A stretch of DNA of 64,000 bases from NCBI GenBank assembly GCA_949825045.1, contig OX463810.1, positions 36,466,201-36,530,200 on the forward strand, in the 5' to 3' direction. Under the pieces are notes generated by a model. That model had not been told where the DNA came from. It made no database searches and was given only the letters and a program-made list of their open reading frames with translations. This document shows, one piece after another, positions 9,648-19,859 of this stretch. The stretch is from Argyresthia goedartella. Its lineage: Eukaryota > Arthropoda > Insecta > Lepidoptera > Argyresthiidae. The position numbers and the translations under genes were made by a program. Within the stretch, counting starts at the first letter, position 1, and each line of letters starts with the position of its first letter.

Positions 9648-11468
9648 TTGGGTGTCGATGCCTTGGGATACCTGTTAGTGCCAGGTGTCCACGTGTTGCA
9701 GGCGACTGGTCTGGTTTCGGTCAACACCAGACTGGGCCATGCGGTAATGGGTCCGTTCATGCCGGCTGCCCCACGCCTAGCGACTCGTAGTCCCTTATTC
9801 GGTTCTGTACTCTCGGAGGTGATACAGAAGTTTTGGGAGGTGGAGGAACCACCTACAGTCCGCCGGTTGGACCCGGTTGAAGAAGAGTGTGAACAGTTTT
9901 ATCGGAATAATACTGGTCGCCTTCGGTCAGGTCGATTTCTCACACGTCTTCCATTCCGGAGTGATCGCCCACCGCTGGGCAGTTCACACCATGCAGCCGA
10001 GACGCGGCTTCTCTCGATGGAACGACGCATGAAGCGTGACGGGATTTTCCGATTTGCGCGGAATTGTCGCAATTCTGAGGCGCAACGGGTGCGGACACAG
10101 GTCCTGACACCACGGGAACGGAACCATGCGTTGTTCGCATTGGTACGGAACGTGCAGACGGTGCACTTTAAGTCCGAATTGGACATTCTGAGACGCGGAC
10201 GCGTCCAACTGAAGGGAGCTGTGGCTCGGCTCAACCCGTTTGTTGACCCTCAAGGATTGCTGAGGGTAGGAGGTCGGCTGCGGAATGCCAACCTGCCTTA
10301 TGCGGCTCGCCACCCGTTGTTACTCCCTAGGAAAGGGAAGTTGGTCGAACTGTTGATACAGGATCGACACATTCGGAATGGGCATATCGGATGCCACGCC
10401 TTGATGGCGTTTCTCCAGCGCGAGTTCTGGATTCTATCGGGAAGACGCTTAGTGCGTAGCGTCGTATTTCGGTGCCTGCCTTGTTATCGGGCCAAGGCGG
10501 CTACGATGCAGCCCCAGATGGGCGATTTGCCCTCGGATAGGGTTAACGAAATCCGGCCCTTTGCGGGTGTCGGAACGGATTTCGCGGGACCATTCATGGT
10601 CAAATCTTCACAGCTACGGAACGCCAGATTAGTGAAGGCATACCTGTGCGTCTTCGTGTGCTTGGCCACGAAGGCAGTCCACTTGGAGGTGGTCAGTGAC
10701 CTCACTACAGAGGCATTTATCGCATGTCTAGATCGGTTCGTCTCACGAAGGGGCCTCCCGACATTAATCCGTTCGGACAACGGCACAAATTTTGTCGGAG
10801 CCAGGCGATATCTGCAGGAGGTCACTCAATTCCTGAACGGTAACCAGGACGCCATCGGTACGGCTTGCTCCCGACGAGGGATTGAATGGGTTTTCAGTCC
10901 GCCGGAATGTCCTCATTGGGGAGGAATTTTTGAGGCTGCAGTTAAATCGGCTAAGTCGCACCTGACGAGGATCATCGGTGAGACCTCTCTACGCTTTGAA
11001 GAGCTTGCGACGCTGTTCTGTAAAATTGAAATGACACTGAACTCGCGTCCGTTGTGCCCGCTCAGTTCGGATCCAAATGATTTGGAAGCGTTGACTCCGG
11101 GTCACTTCCTGATAGGTCAGCCCCTTAACGCCCTGCCAGAATACCCATTCGGTGATGTTAAGTTAAGTTGGTTAACTAGGTGGCAGATGTTGCAGCAGGT
11201 GGCTCAAGATTTTTGGAAACGGTGGTCCCTTGAGTACTTGCACATCTTGCAGCAGCGCCTTAAGTGGACTGACCGGACGAGCCCCCCTCAAGTCGGTGAT
11301 TTGGTGCTGATTAAGGATGCGAACCTGCCATCATTGAGATGGAGACGAGGACGGATCGTCAAATTGTACACGGGTCGGGATGGCACGCCTCGATCAGCAG
11401 AAGTCAAGGTGGGGGACTCGGTCCTCAAGAGAGCGGTCGCAACACTTTCTCGCCTTCCTATTGATTAG
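9648..11468 (+). CDS. BEL/Pao pol fusion: pre-RT region joined to integrase, RT deleted
   Basis: This 606-residue open frame is uninterrupted. Residues 1-130 are the segment between protease and RT (ending in SMERRMKRD). At about residues 131-133 (nt 10040-10047) the frame jumps to the region just before integrase (IFRFARNCRNSEAQRVR). RT and RNase H are missing and I see no YxDD-type motif. The integrase has an H-H-C-C zinc-binding part (DRHIRNGHIGC ... CLPC), then the acidic triad: D311 in VGTDFAGPF, D377 in RSDNGTNFVGA and E429 in GGIFEAAVKSAK. The C-terminal domain has LTPGHFLIGQPLNALPE and VGDLVLIKDANLP. Such a protein could integrate cDNA but not make it. The start is arbitrary because the frame would normally be entered from the protease. 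Confidence 0.9.
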   Translation: MGVDALGYLLVPGVHVLQATGLVSVNTRLGHAVMGPFMPAAPRLATRSPLFGSVLSEVIQKFWEVEEPPTVRRLDPVEEECEQFYRNNTGRLRSGRFLTRLPFRSDRPPLGSSHHAAETRLLSMERRMKRDGIFRFARNCRNSEAQRVRTQVLTPRERNHALFALVRNVQTVHFKSELDILRRGRVQLKGAVARLNPFVDPQGLLRVGGRLRNANLPYAARHPLLLPRKGKLVELLIQDRHIRNGHIGCHALMAFLQREFWILSGRRLVRSVVFRCLPCYRAKAATMQPQMGDLPSDRVNEIRPFAGVGTDFAGPFMVKSSQLRNARLVKAYLCVFVCLATKAVHLEVVSDLTTEAFIACLDRFVSRRGLPTLIRSDNGTNFVGARRYLQEVTQFLNGNQDAIGTACSRRGIEWVFSPPECPHWGGIFEAAVKSAKSHLTRIIGETSLRFEELATLFCKIEMTLNSRPLCPLSSDPNDLEALTPGHFLIGQPLNALPEYPFGDVKLSWLTRWQMLQQVAQDFWKRWSLEYLHILQQRLKWTDRTSPPQVGDLVLIKDANLPSLRWRRGRIVKLYTGRDGTPRSAEVKVGDSVLKRAVATLSRLPID

Positions 11469-11499
11469 GGACAGGTTCGGGCCTGTCCGGGCGGGTGAC
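11469..11499 (+). promoter_or_regulatory. Region expected to hold the BEL/Pao polypurine tract
   Basis: The 31 bases between the pol stop and the 3' LTR include a short G-rich run (ccgggcgggtga). It is a weak polypurine tract, and the call rests mainly on position. Confidence 0.35.
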
Positions 11500-12035
11500 T
11501 GTTTAATATTTATGCTTCGGAACGCACCTCCTTTTGTTGCGCGACTCGGAACGGAAACGGAACTAGCAGCTGTCACTCGTACAGAAACGAGATGACGAGT
11601 TAGAGGTTACTTTTTTGACTGGGAAAAAATGTTGGCACATGGCGTTCGGGCCTTGGCTGTATTTCAGTAGTAATCATTGTCTAACACAGGTGTCGGGCCT
11701 GGTCGGAGTGTTAATTATAATAAGCACGGAACAATCGTCGGGAATAAGTAGATTCACGTCATCGGAGTGAGTGCTTCGTGTTGTGAAGCTTGAAGTGGTT
11801 TGGTCCCCAATTCGTCGCGTTCGGCAGCGACGGCGACAGCATCGGGCTACGACGAGAGTAAGATTCGACTCCTCTCCCCCCACCCCTTGTGCTCCTTATC
11901 CCGTATTCCTGCCTCGAATTGAGCTTTCGAATTCCGGTCTACGGCGTCAAAGGTCAGTACCACGTGTGATACTCCTGGTGAAAACCACCCTACCAAGATT
12001 CCACGCCCGTTCGGTTGAGGCGTGGAATTTAATCA
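11500..12035 (+). repeat. 3' LTR of BEL/Pao element
   Basis: 536 bp, TG...CA, six differences from the 5' LTR by eye. It is followed immediately by AAAGG, the second copy of the target duplication. Confidence 0.95.
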
Positions 12036-13038
12036 AAAGGGTTAGTAAAAGATGGTTTTAAGTGTAAAGAACGAAAGGATATTGTTAGTTTTTCTAGTGA
12101 AATGAATGCTGAAGTCTCGTGTGTTGAGATGGAAAAAAATACAATTGTTAGTGTGTATAGGGCGGGGCGAAGGAGACTTTGAAGTCTTTGAGACAGTGAT
12201 GGAACAAGTACTGGCATTCAGAAACAAGTCCAAACGAATCATAGTTGGCGGCGACTTTAACGTACATTTACTAAACACCACAAACCGCTCTATTCGCACT
12301 AGGATCCTAGCAGTATTTAAGTCTTACAATATGTGCAATATCTTTCTGGAGCCTGCACGAATAACGGCTACCTCCGGTACTTGTCTAGATAACGTATTCT
12401 GTGAATGTAGTATTCACGATAAGCAAATAGTTAAGGCATTAAGTTCAGACCATACCAGTCAGATTGTAGTATTTGAAGAAAGTAATGCTGTAAAGCCCGT
12501 TAAAGTATTGTGTAGACCAGTAACTTTGAAGAAAATGTACAATGTCTTTCTGGAGCCTACGCTAACGGCACCTTCTTTACTTGTCTAAATAACGTATTTT
12601 TTGTATATAATATTAACGATAAACATTACATTCACAATAGTTAAGTCATTAAATTCAGACCACACTGGACAGATTGTAGTATTTGAAGAAAGTAATGCTA
12701 TAAAGCCCGTTAAAGTATTGTATAAGCCAGTGAGTTTGAAGAAGATGGAAAATTTTCGTAGTGGACTGGTGTCAAGTCTACTGTTAACACCTTACTGTGA
12801 AGATCCGAATACATTATATTCCAGCTTGTTCAAATCTATTTCTGCGGAACTTGAAAAGGTTTTCAATCTGACTAAAATGCGAACTGACCACAAATCAAAA
12901 TTCTCTGAATGGGCAATAGAGGATTTAAGACAGAGCAGGTCCAGATTATATGAATTGTATGAGCAAAAATCCTATGATCACAGTCCTGAGTTTAACCTCT
13001 TTGTCAAAAAATATTCTAAAAATGTCAGGAAAGACTGA
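12036..13038 (+). pseudogene. LINE endonuclease domain with internal tandem duplication
   Basis: This is the apurinic-type endonuclease (target nicking) part of a Jockey/CR1-like LINE. Segments read DGFKCKERKDIV (from about 12050), then in another frame KRIIVGGDFNVHLL (GDFN catalytic motif) and LSSDHTSQIVV (SDH motif). A tail of about 204 bp is duplicated in tandem (12331-12534 and 12535-about 12740), so the SDH block occurs twice (LNSDHTGQIVV). A linker frame continues to 13038. The N-terminal third is missing, lying left of the BEL insertion or lost. Several frameshifts make it non-functional. Confidence 0.75.
12331..12740 (+). repeat. 204-bp tandem duplication inside LINE endonuclease
   Basis: Unit 1 starts atgtgcaatatctttctgga at 12331; unit 2 starts atgtacaatgtctttctgga at 12535. 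Long stretches match, such as 'cagattgtagtatttgaaga' in both, with moderate divergence. The duplication is therefore old, or the pieces come from two copies. Confidence 0.75.
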
Positions 13039-14275
13039 CACAAAGCCAAGTGCCTACATCTAAACAATCAAATCAAAACTTCTGGCGAAAAAATTAAAAC
13101 TACATGGAACATTATCAAAAAAGAGCCAGGCAAGGTTAGGTCTAGTGAATCTAGAAAACAAGGATGGCTTCAACTTCAAACCAATGGGCTCTAAAAATAT
13201 TTAAACTTTTTAACATGAAAAAGACTGAAGATTTATGGGGCATCTCGGTTAAGCTGGTTAAATCAGTAATAGATGTGATTGCACCATACATGGCACAATC
13301 ACATTCAATAACTGTATAGCAAACGGTGTTTTTCCTGACTTCATTAAAAAGAGAAGATTAATACCAATTTTTTAATCCGGTAATAAGGAAGACCCTGCTA
13401 ACTTTAGACCTGTATCTGTATTGCCAGTGTTGTGCAAGGTGTTTGAAAAGTTCATATTGAGTCAAATACTCTCTCACTTCAATGCATCTGGGCTACTCCA
13501 CAAAAAACAGTTCAGATTCACTAAAGGCAGATCAACAACAGTAGCGTTAGTTGAACACATTTATAGTGCGTGGGAAGGATCATAGAATGCGGTTGGTATT
13601 TTCTGTAATCATTCCAAGGCCTTTGACTGTGTGGACCATTAAACACTTTTGCTCAAACTACAACACTATGGGTATCAAAGATAATGCGTTAAAATTAATG
13701 GAATCTTATCTTATGGAAAGAGTACTAAAAGTAGATATAAAGAGATGTAAGGTAAGCCCACTGGAACCCGATGAATATTAGTGTCCCCCAGGTTTCTATT
13801 TTAGGTCCGTTCCTTTTCTTAGTATACGTGAATGACCTGTCGTATATGGTGGAAAAAATTACTCAGATTGTACTATTTTCTGATGACTCATCTATTATTT
13901 TCAAGGTGAAAAGACAAGAAGAAATTCTAAACGACGTAAATAGTACACCCTCTCATGTGTTAGGTTGGTTCAATGTGAACAACCTGTTATTAAACTCAAA
14001 GAATACCAAATATATCACATTTTGTTTGCCTAATGTACGAAGGGTTGAAACGAGTGTAAGAATAGGATCTGGAAGATTGGACCTCGTTGAGGACACAATC
14101 ATTCTCGCAATCACTATAGATTCGAAATTTCAATGGGGTCCTCACATAACTAATCTCGCACGAAGACTTAGCTAAGCCGCTTTTGCGGTCAGACAAATCA
14201 GATATCTTACTGATGTTGAAACTGCCAGATTGGTTTTCTTTAGTTATTTTCACAGTCTTATGGAATACTACCCTG
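13039..14275 (+). pseudogene. LINE reverse transcriptase, decayed and truncated
   Basis: Broken RT of the same LINE. In changing frames one finds the region before palm motif 1, the ...FRFTKGRSTT-like block (about 13510-13540), PQVSILGPFLFLVYVNDLSY (13785-13845) and LFSDDSSIIF, where the catalytic FADD-type box has become FSDDS. A thumb part follows to a TAG (about 14173), and homology stops near 14270 in the block that reads YFHSLMEY. The parallel - strand copy at 27591-28310 has the same organisation. The C-terminal tail and 3' end are absent here. Nonsense codons and indels are frequent, so this is an old copy. Confidence 0.8.
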
Positions 14276-14984
14276 GGGGAGAGCAGCAGATATAAATATG
14301 ATATTTGTTTTACAGTAGCAGTACGGTACTGTTCACAATTTATCGATAGTTTGTAAACTTTTGAGAAAAAAAACGTTAGATTATAAACTAGCGGTTCTGA
14401 CAATCTTACGGTTACATAGGTATATATAATATATCTTTCAGAATAAACTAACCCACAACGTTTCATTTTAGTTAGTTTCTCTAAAACTCGAAAATCTGGT
14501 GTATTTAATTCCTATTTGGTTTTATACTCCTCAGGTCCAAGGAGGTTAAGGTAAAACAAAAATTAAGAGATGGTCGAAAATCCAAAACTCTGTTGTATGG
14601 GAAGATCATCATTTTATCACTAGATGGGGTAGGTAGCGGACAAAATGTTTTACCGCTGCGCGGTGGGGGAATAAACGCAAGTGCACCTCGGTGGGGGCAT
14701 TAATACCCTACAATTATTATTATAAAAGCATAGTTATCGAATCAAACACTGGCAACTCATCTAGGATTTGACCCGTAGGAAGATGTTCACTTGACCTATT
14801 TTTGTGGAGGACTGTGTTGTTTATCCGGCCTTATAAGAATCGGTCCCTTTAGTAATATGGCGGCCCTATAGGAATTCTTCCTTTTCTTATCGTGCCTTTC
14901 ACTGCTGGGGGTTTTCGGTCAGCTCTATATATACTCCTGCCTGATCTTCGCCAAGCGCATTATAGCAATAAAAAAAAACAAAGG
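14276..14984. other. No gene recognised
   Basis: No credible coding frame. Contains a G-rich segment near 14650-14700 with two related 'ggtggggg' lines. Nothing else can be supported. Confidence 0.4.
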
Positions 14985-15163
14985 CATTTACATACGGCAC
15001 ATACATTGCTTCTAGCCCCACACTAGGAAACCCTGTGTCGTGGGAACCAGAACATCACACACATATAAACATGCAAGACCTGTTTTTTTTTTCTATATCC
15101 CCACCCGGGGTTCGAACCCGGGAACTCTCGCATGGCAGGCCGAGCCACAATCGCAATCGCGTC
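14985..15163 (-). mobile_element. tRNA-derived SINE (family B)
   Basis: On the - strand: an A-box-like 'gattgtggctcggcctgcca', a B-box 'cccgggttcgaaccccgggt', a T/A-rich spacer, then 'gttcccacgacacagggttt' and 'ggggctagaagcaatgtatg'. Copies of the same body lie at 21870-22045, 36545-36745, 43485-43625 and, partially, 41911-42030 and 49668-49795. Confidence 0.8.
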
Positions 15164-15379
15164 AAACGTATCCGTTACCCATTTCATTGGTTTTATGATA
15201 AACTCACGTAGAGTCCCACATTACAATCGCTTACATTACTTCACCTTACGCACCTAGCAGCAGCTTATTTAATATGGTAACATATCATGCGAAACACGGA
15301 AAACCAATATATATAAACATACCTATCGTTTCACCTTTCGTCATAAAGAGATTTACAACCACGCGTGAGTATTCTACCT
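15164..15379. other. Unassigned spacer
   Basis: Short AT-rich DNA between two SINEs; no feature is seen. Confidence 0.3.
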
Positions 15380-15720
15380 ATAGGTACATTGCTGGCGTGG
15401 CCATGTTTAGCCAGTGATAGAACATTACAATATTCAAAAGTCGTGGGGAAACCTTCGTATCTCCATATGCCGCGGTGATGGGCTAGGCCCCTGTCATGCC
15501 AAAATGGAGTATTGAATAACTGGCTAAACGTGGGTGCGTCTGTGCCTCTGCCAGACCGTATGGGAAAAGTCGTGACGCTATGATGACCTCTATGGCGTTG
15601 AAAAAAACAGACCAGGACTTTGATGTTTATGTATGTGTGACGTCGCGGTGCCCAAAACACAGTGTATCCTATTGTGGGGCCAGAAGCAATGTATGTGCCT
15701 GTATGTTAATAACTTTGTTC
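15380..15720 (+). mobile_element. SINE family C body followed by family B body
   Basis: The first part holds 'gatgggctaggcccctgtca', 'aaaatggagtattgaataac' and 'gtgcctctgcc...gtatggga', matching 43360-43480 and the inverse of 36220-36400. It is followed by a degenerate family B body ending 'ccagaagcaatgtatgtgcc'. The same C-then-B order occurs at 43210-43625. Confidence 0.65.
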
Positions 15721-16230
15721 ATAATTTCTTTATTGTGCTAGACAAAACAGACAAACTTATAATAGAAGAAAAGGGTTCTAAGGCGAGCTTATCTGTAACA
15801 AGAGATTTCTTCCAGCAAACCATGATGGTAGGAAATGTGATGGTTGAGCGGGGAGGAGCTGCGCATACAATACAACTCTATAAATACTACTAAGCTACTA
15901 ACAATACATACTGATAACCGCTAATTGCTCAAAATAGACTGCATACATAACGTATCAATACATATAAACCAAATAATACACTAATTAATATCGATAATAT
16001 AGATATACATATATTTAACTAGAAAGGGAGAGATAGTGCTTCTTTAGCCGGTTTGTTTACGTTTATGTTCGCGAAATTGCAATACAGAAAATATTCTATC
16101 GTTTCATTTGCGAATAATAACGATAAACAAATCGAAGCCTTCGGATTCGGCAGCGCCTGTTGTTACTAATCTCGAGATTAGACTATTTGTCGTATTGCTG
16201 CGAAGGGCGGGCGGGCGGCAAGGAGGTGCT
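15721..16230. other. No gene recognised
   Basis: AT-rich, with short open frames that show no motif. A run of gcgggcgggcggc lies near 16206-16218. Confidence 0.35.
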
Positions 16231-16600
16231 ACAATGGAGACGCCATCTCCGTTTTTTAGCCACCTTTATCAACCGACTTCAAAAAGGAGGGTCCTTTTTT
16301 TTGCATATTTGTTACGCGACTATTCCGTCAATTATGAATCGATTTTAATTATTCTTGTTTTGATTGGTAGGTAATACTTCACAGATGGTTCCATATGAAT
16401 TTTATCAAAATTGAAAAAGCGCTTTTTGAAAAATCAACAAAAACAAAAAATATGTACACAGATGACGTTTTGGTCTGTGGTTCCGTGCAACGAAAGTTTT
16501 GATGAGGACTTTTCATTCACATTCCGACCGGGGAGGAAGAAATAGGGCTTGAACTTTAAGTCGTTTTTTTTAAGTTTTTAACTTGGTAAATTATATTGTA
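16231..16600 (+). repeat. Dispersed insect-type repeat (accgacttcaaaaagga type)
   Basis: The segment 'caaccgacttcaaaaaggag' with T-rich downstream sequence resembles a repeat I associate with moth genomes. I see no second full copy in the window, so this rests on recognition only. It is non-coding. Confidence 0.35.
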
Positions 16601-16964
16601 AATCAATTTTCTGCAGGTACTTCATTATATTGCGTGTGTAAAACAATGATTGCGGTGCCCAGTGTAGAAATAAGGGCGTTTGTTGCGGCGAGAATAGGTT
16701 CGCATCTGCAGGTCATAATTCATAATTATTTATTGGACACAGATATTTAAAAAATTACTACATAAAGACAAACCGTGTGTTATCTCTAAAAAGATATTTC
16801 AAACCAAGGCAGGATTGGAAAATGTAGCTTGAAAGGGTAGTCGGTGCACACTATCTAATATATAATCTATTATAAAATACATTTAAGTAAATTAAATATG
16901 TACAAAGTACGGAATATAAATATAACCCTACTATACCTATAATCCTGTACATATAGTTTACATA
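16601..16964. other. No gene recognised
   Basis: AT-rich spacer before a LINE 3' end. No feature is seen. Confidence 0.3.
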
Positions 16965-17325
16965 TTATATGTAGCTAGCCAATTTATTTTCAAAAATAAC
17001 CTTACAACATTTTCCAAATTTAGTGATAGCTGTAATGTTAACATAAGAAATAATCACAGACTGGTTGTGCCCTGGCTTAGACTCGTGAAATATAGCAATT
17101 TTTTCAAGGGGCAGTGTATACGCTACTACGACAAGTAAACTCTGGCGATTTTGAAACTGCCATTTGAGCAATTTAATCAGTATGTAAAAGCTACTTTGCC
17201 TAAAATTACAATGTTCAAGATTACTTTTTAATGGACTGTTTGAGGTTATTCGAACACAGTGGTCCAATGTAAATCTATAAATATCTACAGCAATAAATAA
17301 AAGTTTTTGTTTTTATTACAATAAA
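16965..17325 (+). mobile_element. LINE 3' end, same family as 37295-38015
   Basis: The + strand encodes an RT C-terminal tail: SCNVNIRNNHRLVVPW, KGQCIRYYDK, then a TAA where the sister copy reads on, and ILKLPFEQFNQYVKATLPK. The longer open frame on the opposite strand is only its mirror. The 3' part has 'acacagtggtccaatgta', shared with 37360-37390, and ends in an AATAAATAAA-type tail near 17300. It is 5'-truncated and inactive. Confidence 0.75.
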
Positions 17326-18076
17326 TACATACTAGTGGCCCTGTGGGCAGTAGACCTCACTAACAGGGGGGACTGTGAACCAAGTTATAGGTAAGTATTT
17401 TAAATTAAATCAAAATCAAGTAGTAAAGTAGCCGCACCAATTACTTTGTAAACTACATTTTGCTATTTAAAATACAATGTATTGACTTTTCACGAAAATA
17501 GTTATAGCCTATTTCACTCACTCTCATGGTCTGTATAGATCCTCTTTACTAATCCGTCTCCTACTTCGAGGAATACAAACTTTCTATGTTTTCAAAATAT
17601 TTCTTGGATTTTTGGAAAACAGGCGGCCGAAAGATAATGAAGTATATTTTTAGTATATATTAGTATATTATAGAACCGGCTCATGAAGTCCTTTAATTTG
17701 ATGACCCACACGATAAGTTTTAAAAAAAAACATACAAAAAATAATGACGTCATAACTCCCCCCGCCCCCGCTCGCTCGCTTCGCTCGCTCGGTCAACTAT
17801 AACAATCACGAAAAAGAGAATGACAGACTGTTTTGTATTCCGTTCGGCGCCTCCACTCCCAACTGCTCTGAGGCTTCCGGGACTGCGTTCCGAACAATTT
17901 ATATCTACAGTTAAATATTTGCGCGAATTCCTGCTTCCCGCGCGCCATTAATTGAATTGGACGCTTTGCAAATTACGACCCTATTGTAATTACATTTAAG
18001 AAACACTAATTGACGACTGTCGCCGCTCTGTTTTCGCGCCGCAACGTAGACAAGTTTCAGAAACTCCGCTTCTTGC
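17326..18076. other. No gene; CG-rich direct motif
   Basis: No gene is seen. Position 17765-17800 has 'cgctcgctcgcttcgctcgc' followed by 'tcggtcaact'. The inverse 'agttgaccgagcgagcgaag' occurs at about 40942-40962, so the motif belongs to a dispersed repeat. Confidence 0.35.
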
Positions 18077-18165
18077 AGGGTACGGCCCGTGAGGGCTTAA
18101 TGTCAAATCACCGTCTTTCTATAACCCTCGAAACTAACATTGTCTTAGTCCCAAAATGCCTGAAA
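18077..18165 (+). repeat. Left arm of a widely spaced inverted repeat
   Basis: The block includes 'gagggcttaatgtcaaatca' and 'attgtcttagtcccaaaatg', and matches the inverse of 19774-19859 at roughly 75-80% by eye over about 86-89 bp. Confidence 0.65.
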
Positions 18166-19773
18166 TTTAGAATGCCTTAATTTCCATATGTCTCATAAAG
18201 TAAATGAAAATCGATGTCTAGCCGTATACGATAATCCTTCGTACCTATGTATGTACCTACTTGGAACCTACCTGATTGTTGGAAGAAAAATACTACTTAA
18301 AATAAAACCTATAACTAATAATTAATATTATTATCGAAAAAACGAATAATAAGACTAATAAAATAAATCGAACTAAATTTTTTTCGGATGATATGTATCT
18401 TTTTCTATAATAAATTATGTTTATTATGAATAACTTATTCTAATTAGTATCAAAATAGTAAATAATACGAATGAACTGAGTTTTCCGCCGTTTTACACCG
18501 TGCAATATAAGTGCAATTCGGACACGTCAACCTCTATGGTACCTCCTTTTTATTAAAGGTCTTTTAGGTTTTATTAACCTGCTTAGCTTATCTTTGAAAA
18601 AAAAATTGTTCCTTATTTAAATATTATGATACATTCTAAACACTTTTGAGTTTTCCTGGACGCTTCTAAAAGTCACTTTCTGATACTATCTTCACAGATG
18701 CTATGGGACATTTCATAGCATTTTTGAGAAAATATAAGAAAACGTTTTCACTTAACATTAATACATCTCCACATAGAGTTGCCACTTTTATTGGAATTCC
18801 TAAAGTTATATTAATGTCCATCATACATAAGGCAAGACTTCCTCTTCTGATTATCAATGAAAACACAAAAATGAAGGAATATCTAATCAATGCCATATGT
18901 ATATTTAATAGTTGTCTTTGAAGTGGCAAGTTCAAATGTGAGTATCGTTATAAAGTTCTAGCTTTAAAACGCTAAGTTTTTCCACACAGCTATTTGACAT
19001 GAGCTGCCATAGTAATTGATGTGCGTCAAAATAGCTTGGTTCCAGGACCAAGGTTCATACATTTTTGCCGATCCTCCTTTTATCCAAAAAGTAAAACACA
19101 AAACTCAAATCATTTATAGCAAGTAGGAAAAATAATACACTTTTACAAGTCAAACACTTAATTACATCATATACATGGAAAAAATATATATGATCAACTA
19201 AACTAATGATTATGGTTTGAGTCAAGGGAAAATAAAAAGAAAATTTCCCCTTCAAGTGGTGATTCACGGCTGAATCTCACACAGGAAAAAGAAACTCCAT
19301 TAACTCTATGAGTGCTTCCGAAGTACGCCCGTCAGAGATGATAGCACAAAGAAACTATACGGGGATGTAAATGTTTTCAATTTTCGTCATATATTTTAGT
19401 TTGACTTGTGCACAAGCCATCACCCCCCTCGCCACATTTGAGGGAGGGGAGCAACCCGCTACACAGAGCCGCCGCAAGAAAAGACATTTTAGTGAGCATG
19501 ACCATAAACTCTGGTCTCTTGGTAACAGACTTGTATTCTACGTTAAAACGAATAACTTGTTATGGGTCACACTACATAGCACTTTTGAACACTTAATTAT
19601 ATTACCACATAGTAGTAGCACGAGTAAATAAATCTACTTACCCACCTACATGGTATAAAAAATTAAACCACATGATAATCAACTGGAAAGGAGCCTAAGC
19701 AATTTCTCATCGTCTATACAAAACACCAAAGGTTTATTGACAATCGGTCATTTGTGAAAGGAGCCGAAACCAA
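18166..19773. other. DNA between inverted repeat arms; unassigned
   Basis: About 1.6 kb with no recognised domain. Overlapping frames of 89 codons (18666-18935, -) and 72 codons (18703-18921, +) show no motif and low-complexity AT-rich composition; I do not call them genes. If the arms are transposon ends, this would be the interior of a non-autonomous element. Confidence 0.35.
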
Positions 19774-19859
19774 CTTCAGGTATTTTGGGACTAAGACAAT
19801 ATGAGTTTCGGGAATTATAGACGGTAATGTGGCCTTAAGCCCTAACGAGCTGGACCCCT
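19774..19859 (-). repeat. Right arm of a widely spaced inverted repeat
   Basis: Contains 'tattttgggactaagacaat' and 'ttaagccctaacgagctgga', the inverse of the left arm. No target duplication is visible outside the arms. Confidence 0.65.

Larger units (their letters stand above)
6159..12035 (+). mobile_element. Full-length BEL/Pao LTR retrotransposon lacking RT and RNase H
   Basis: A 5,877-bp element with two 536-bp LTRs (6159-6694 and 11500-12035), both starting TG and ending CA, flanked by the perfect 5-bp target duplication AAAGG (6154-6158 and 12036-12040). I count six LTR differences by eye, about 1.1%. Order: LTR, primer-site candidate, leader, gag, protease, integrase, LTR. The reverse transcriptase and RNase H, normally between protease and integrase, are absent. 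Gag and protease carry nonsense and frameshift lesions. It is inserted into a + strand LINE whose endonuclease resumes at 12036. Confidence 0.95.

Noticed and set aside
15100..15163. A second tRNA gene on the - strand
   Set aside because: Same reasoning: it belongs to SINE family B with several copies in the window.
16965..17267. A 100-residue protein on the - strand
   Set aside because: It is the mirror of the LINE RT C-terminus coded on the + strand, which has recognisable motifs and a matching sister at 37295-38015.
18666..18935. A small hypothetical gene on either strand
   Set aside because: Overlapping frames exist on both strands of similar length in AT-rich DNA; no motif or codon bias favours either.
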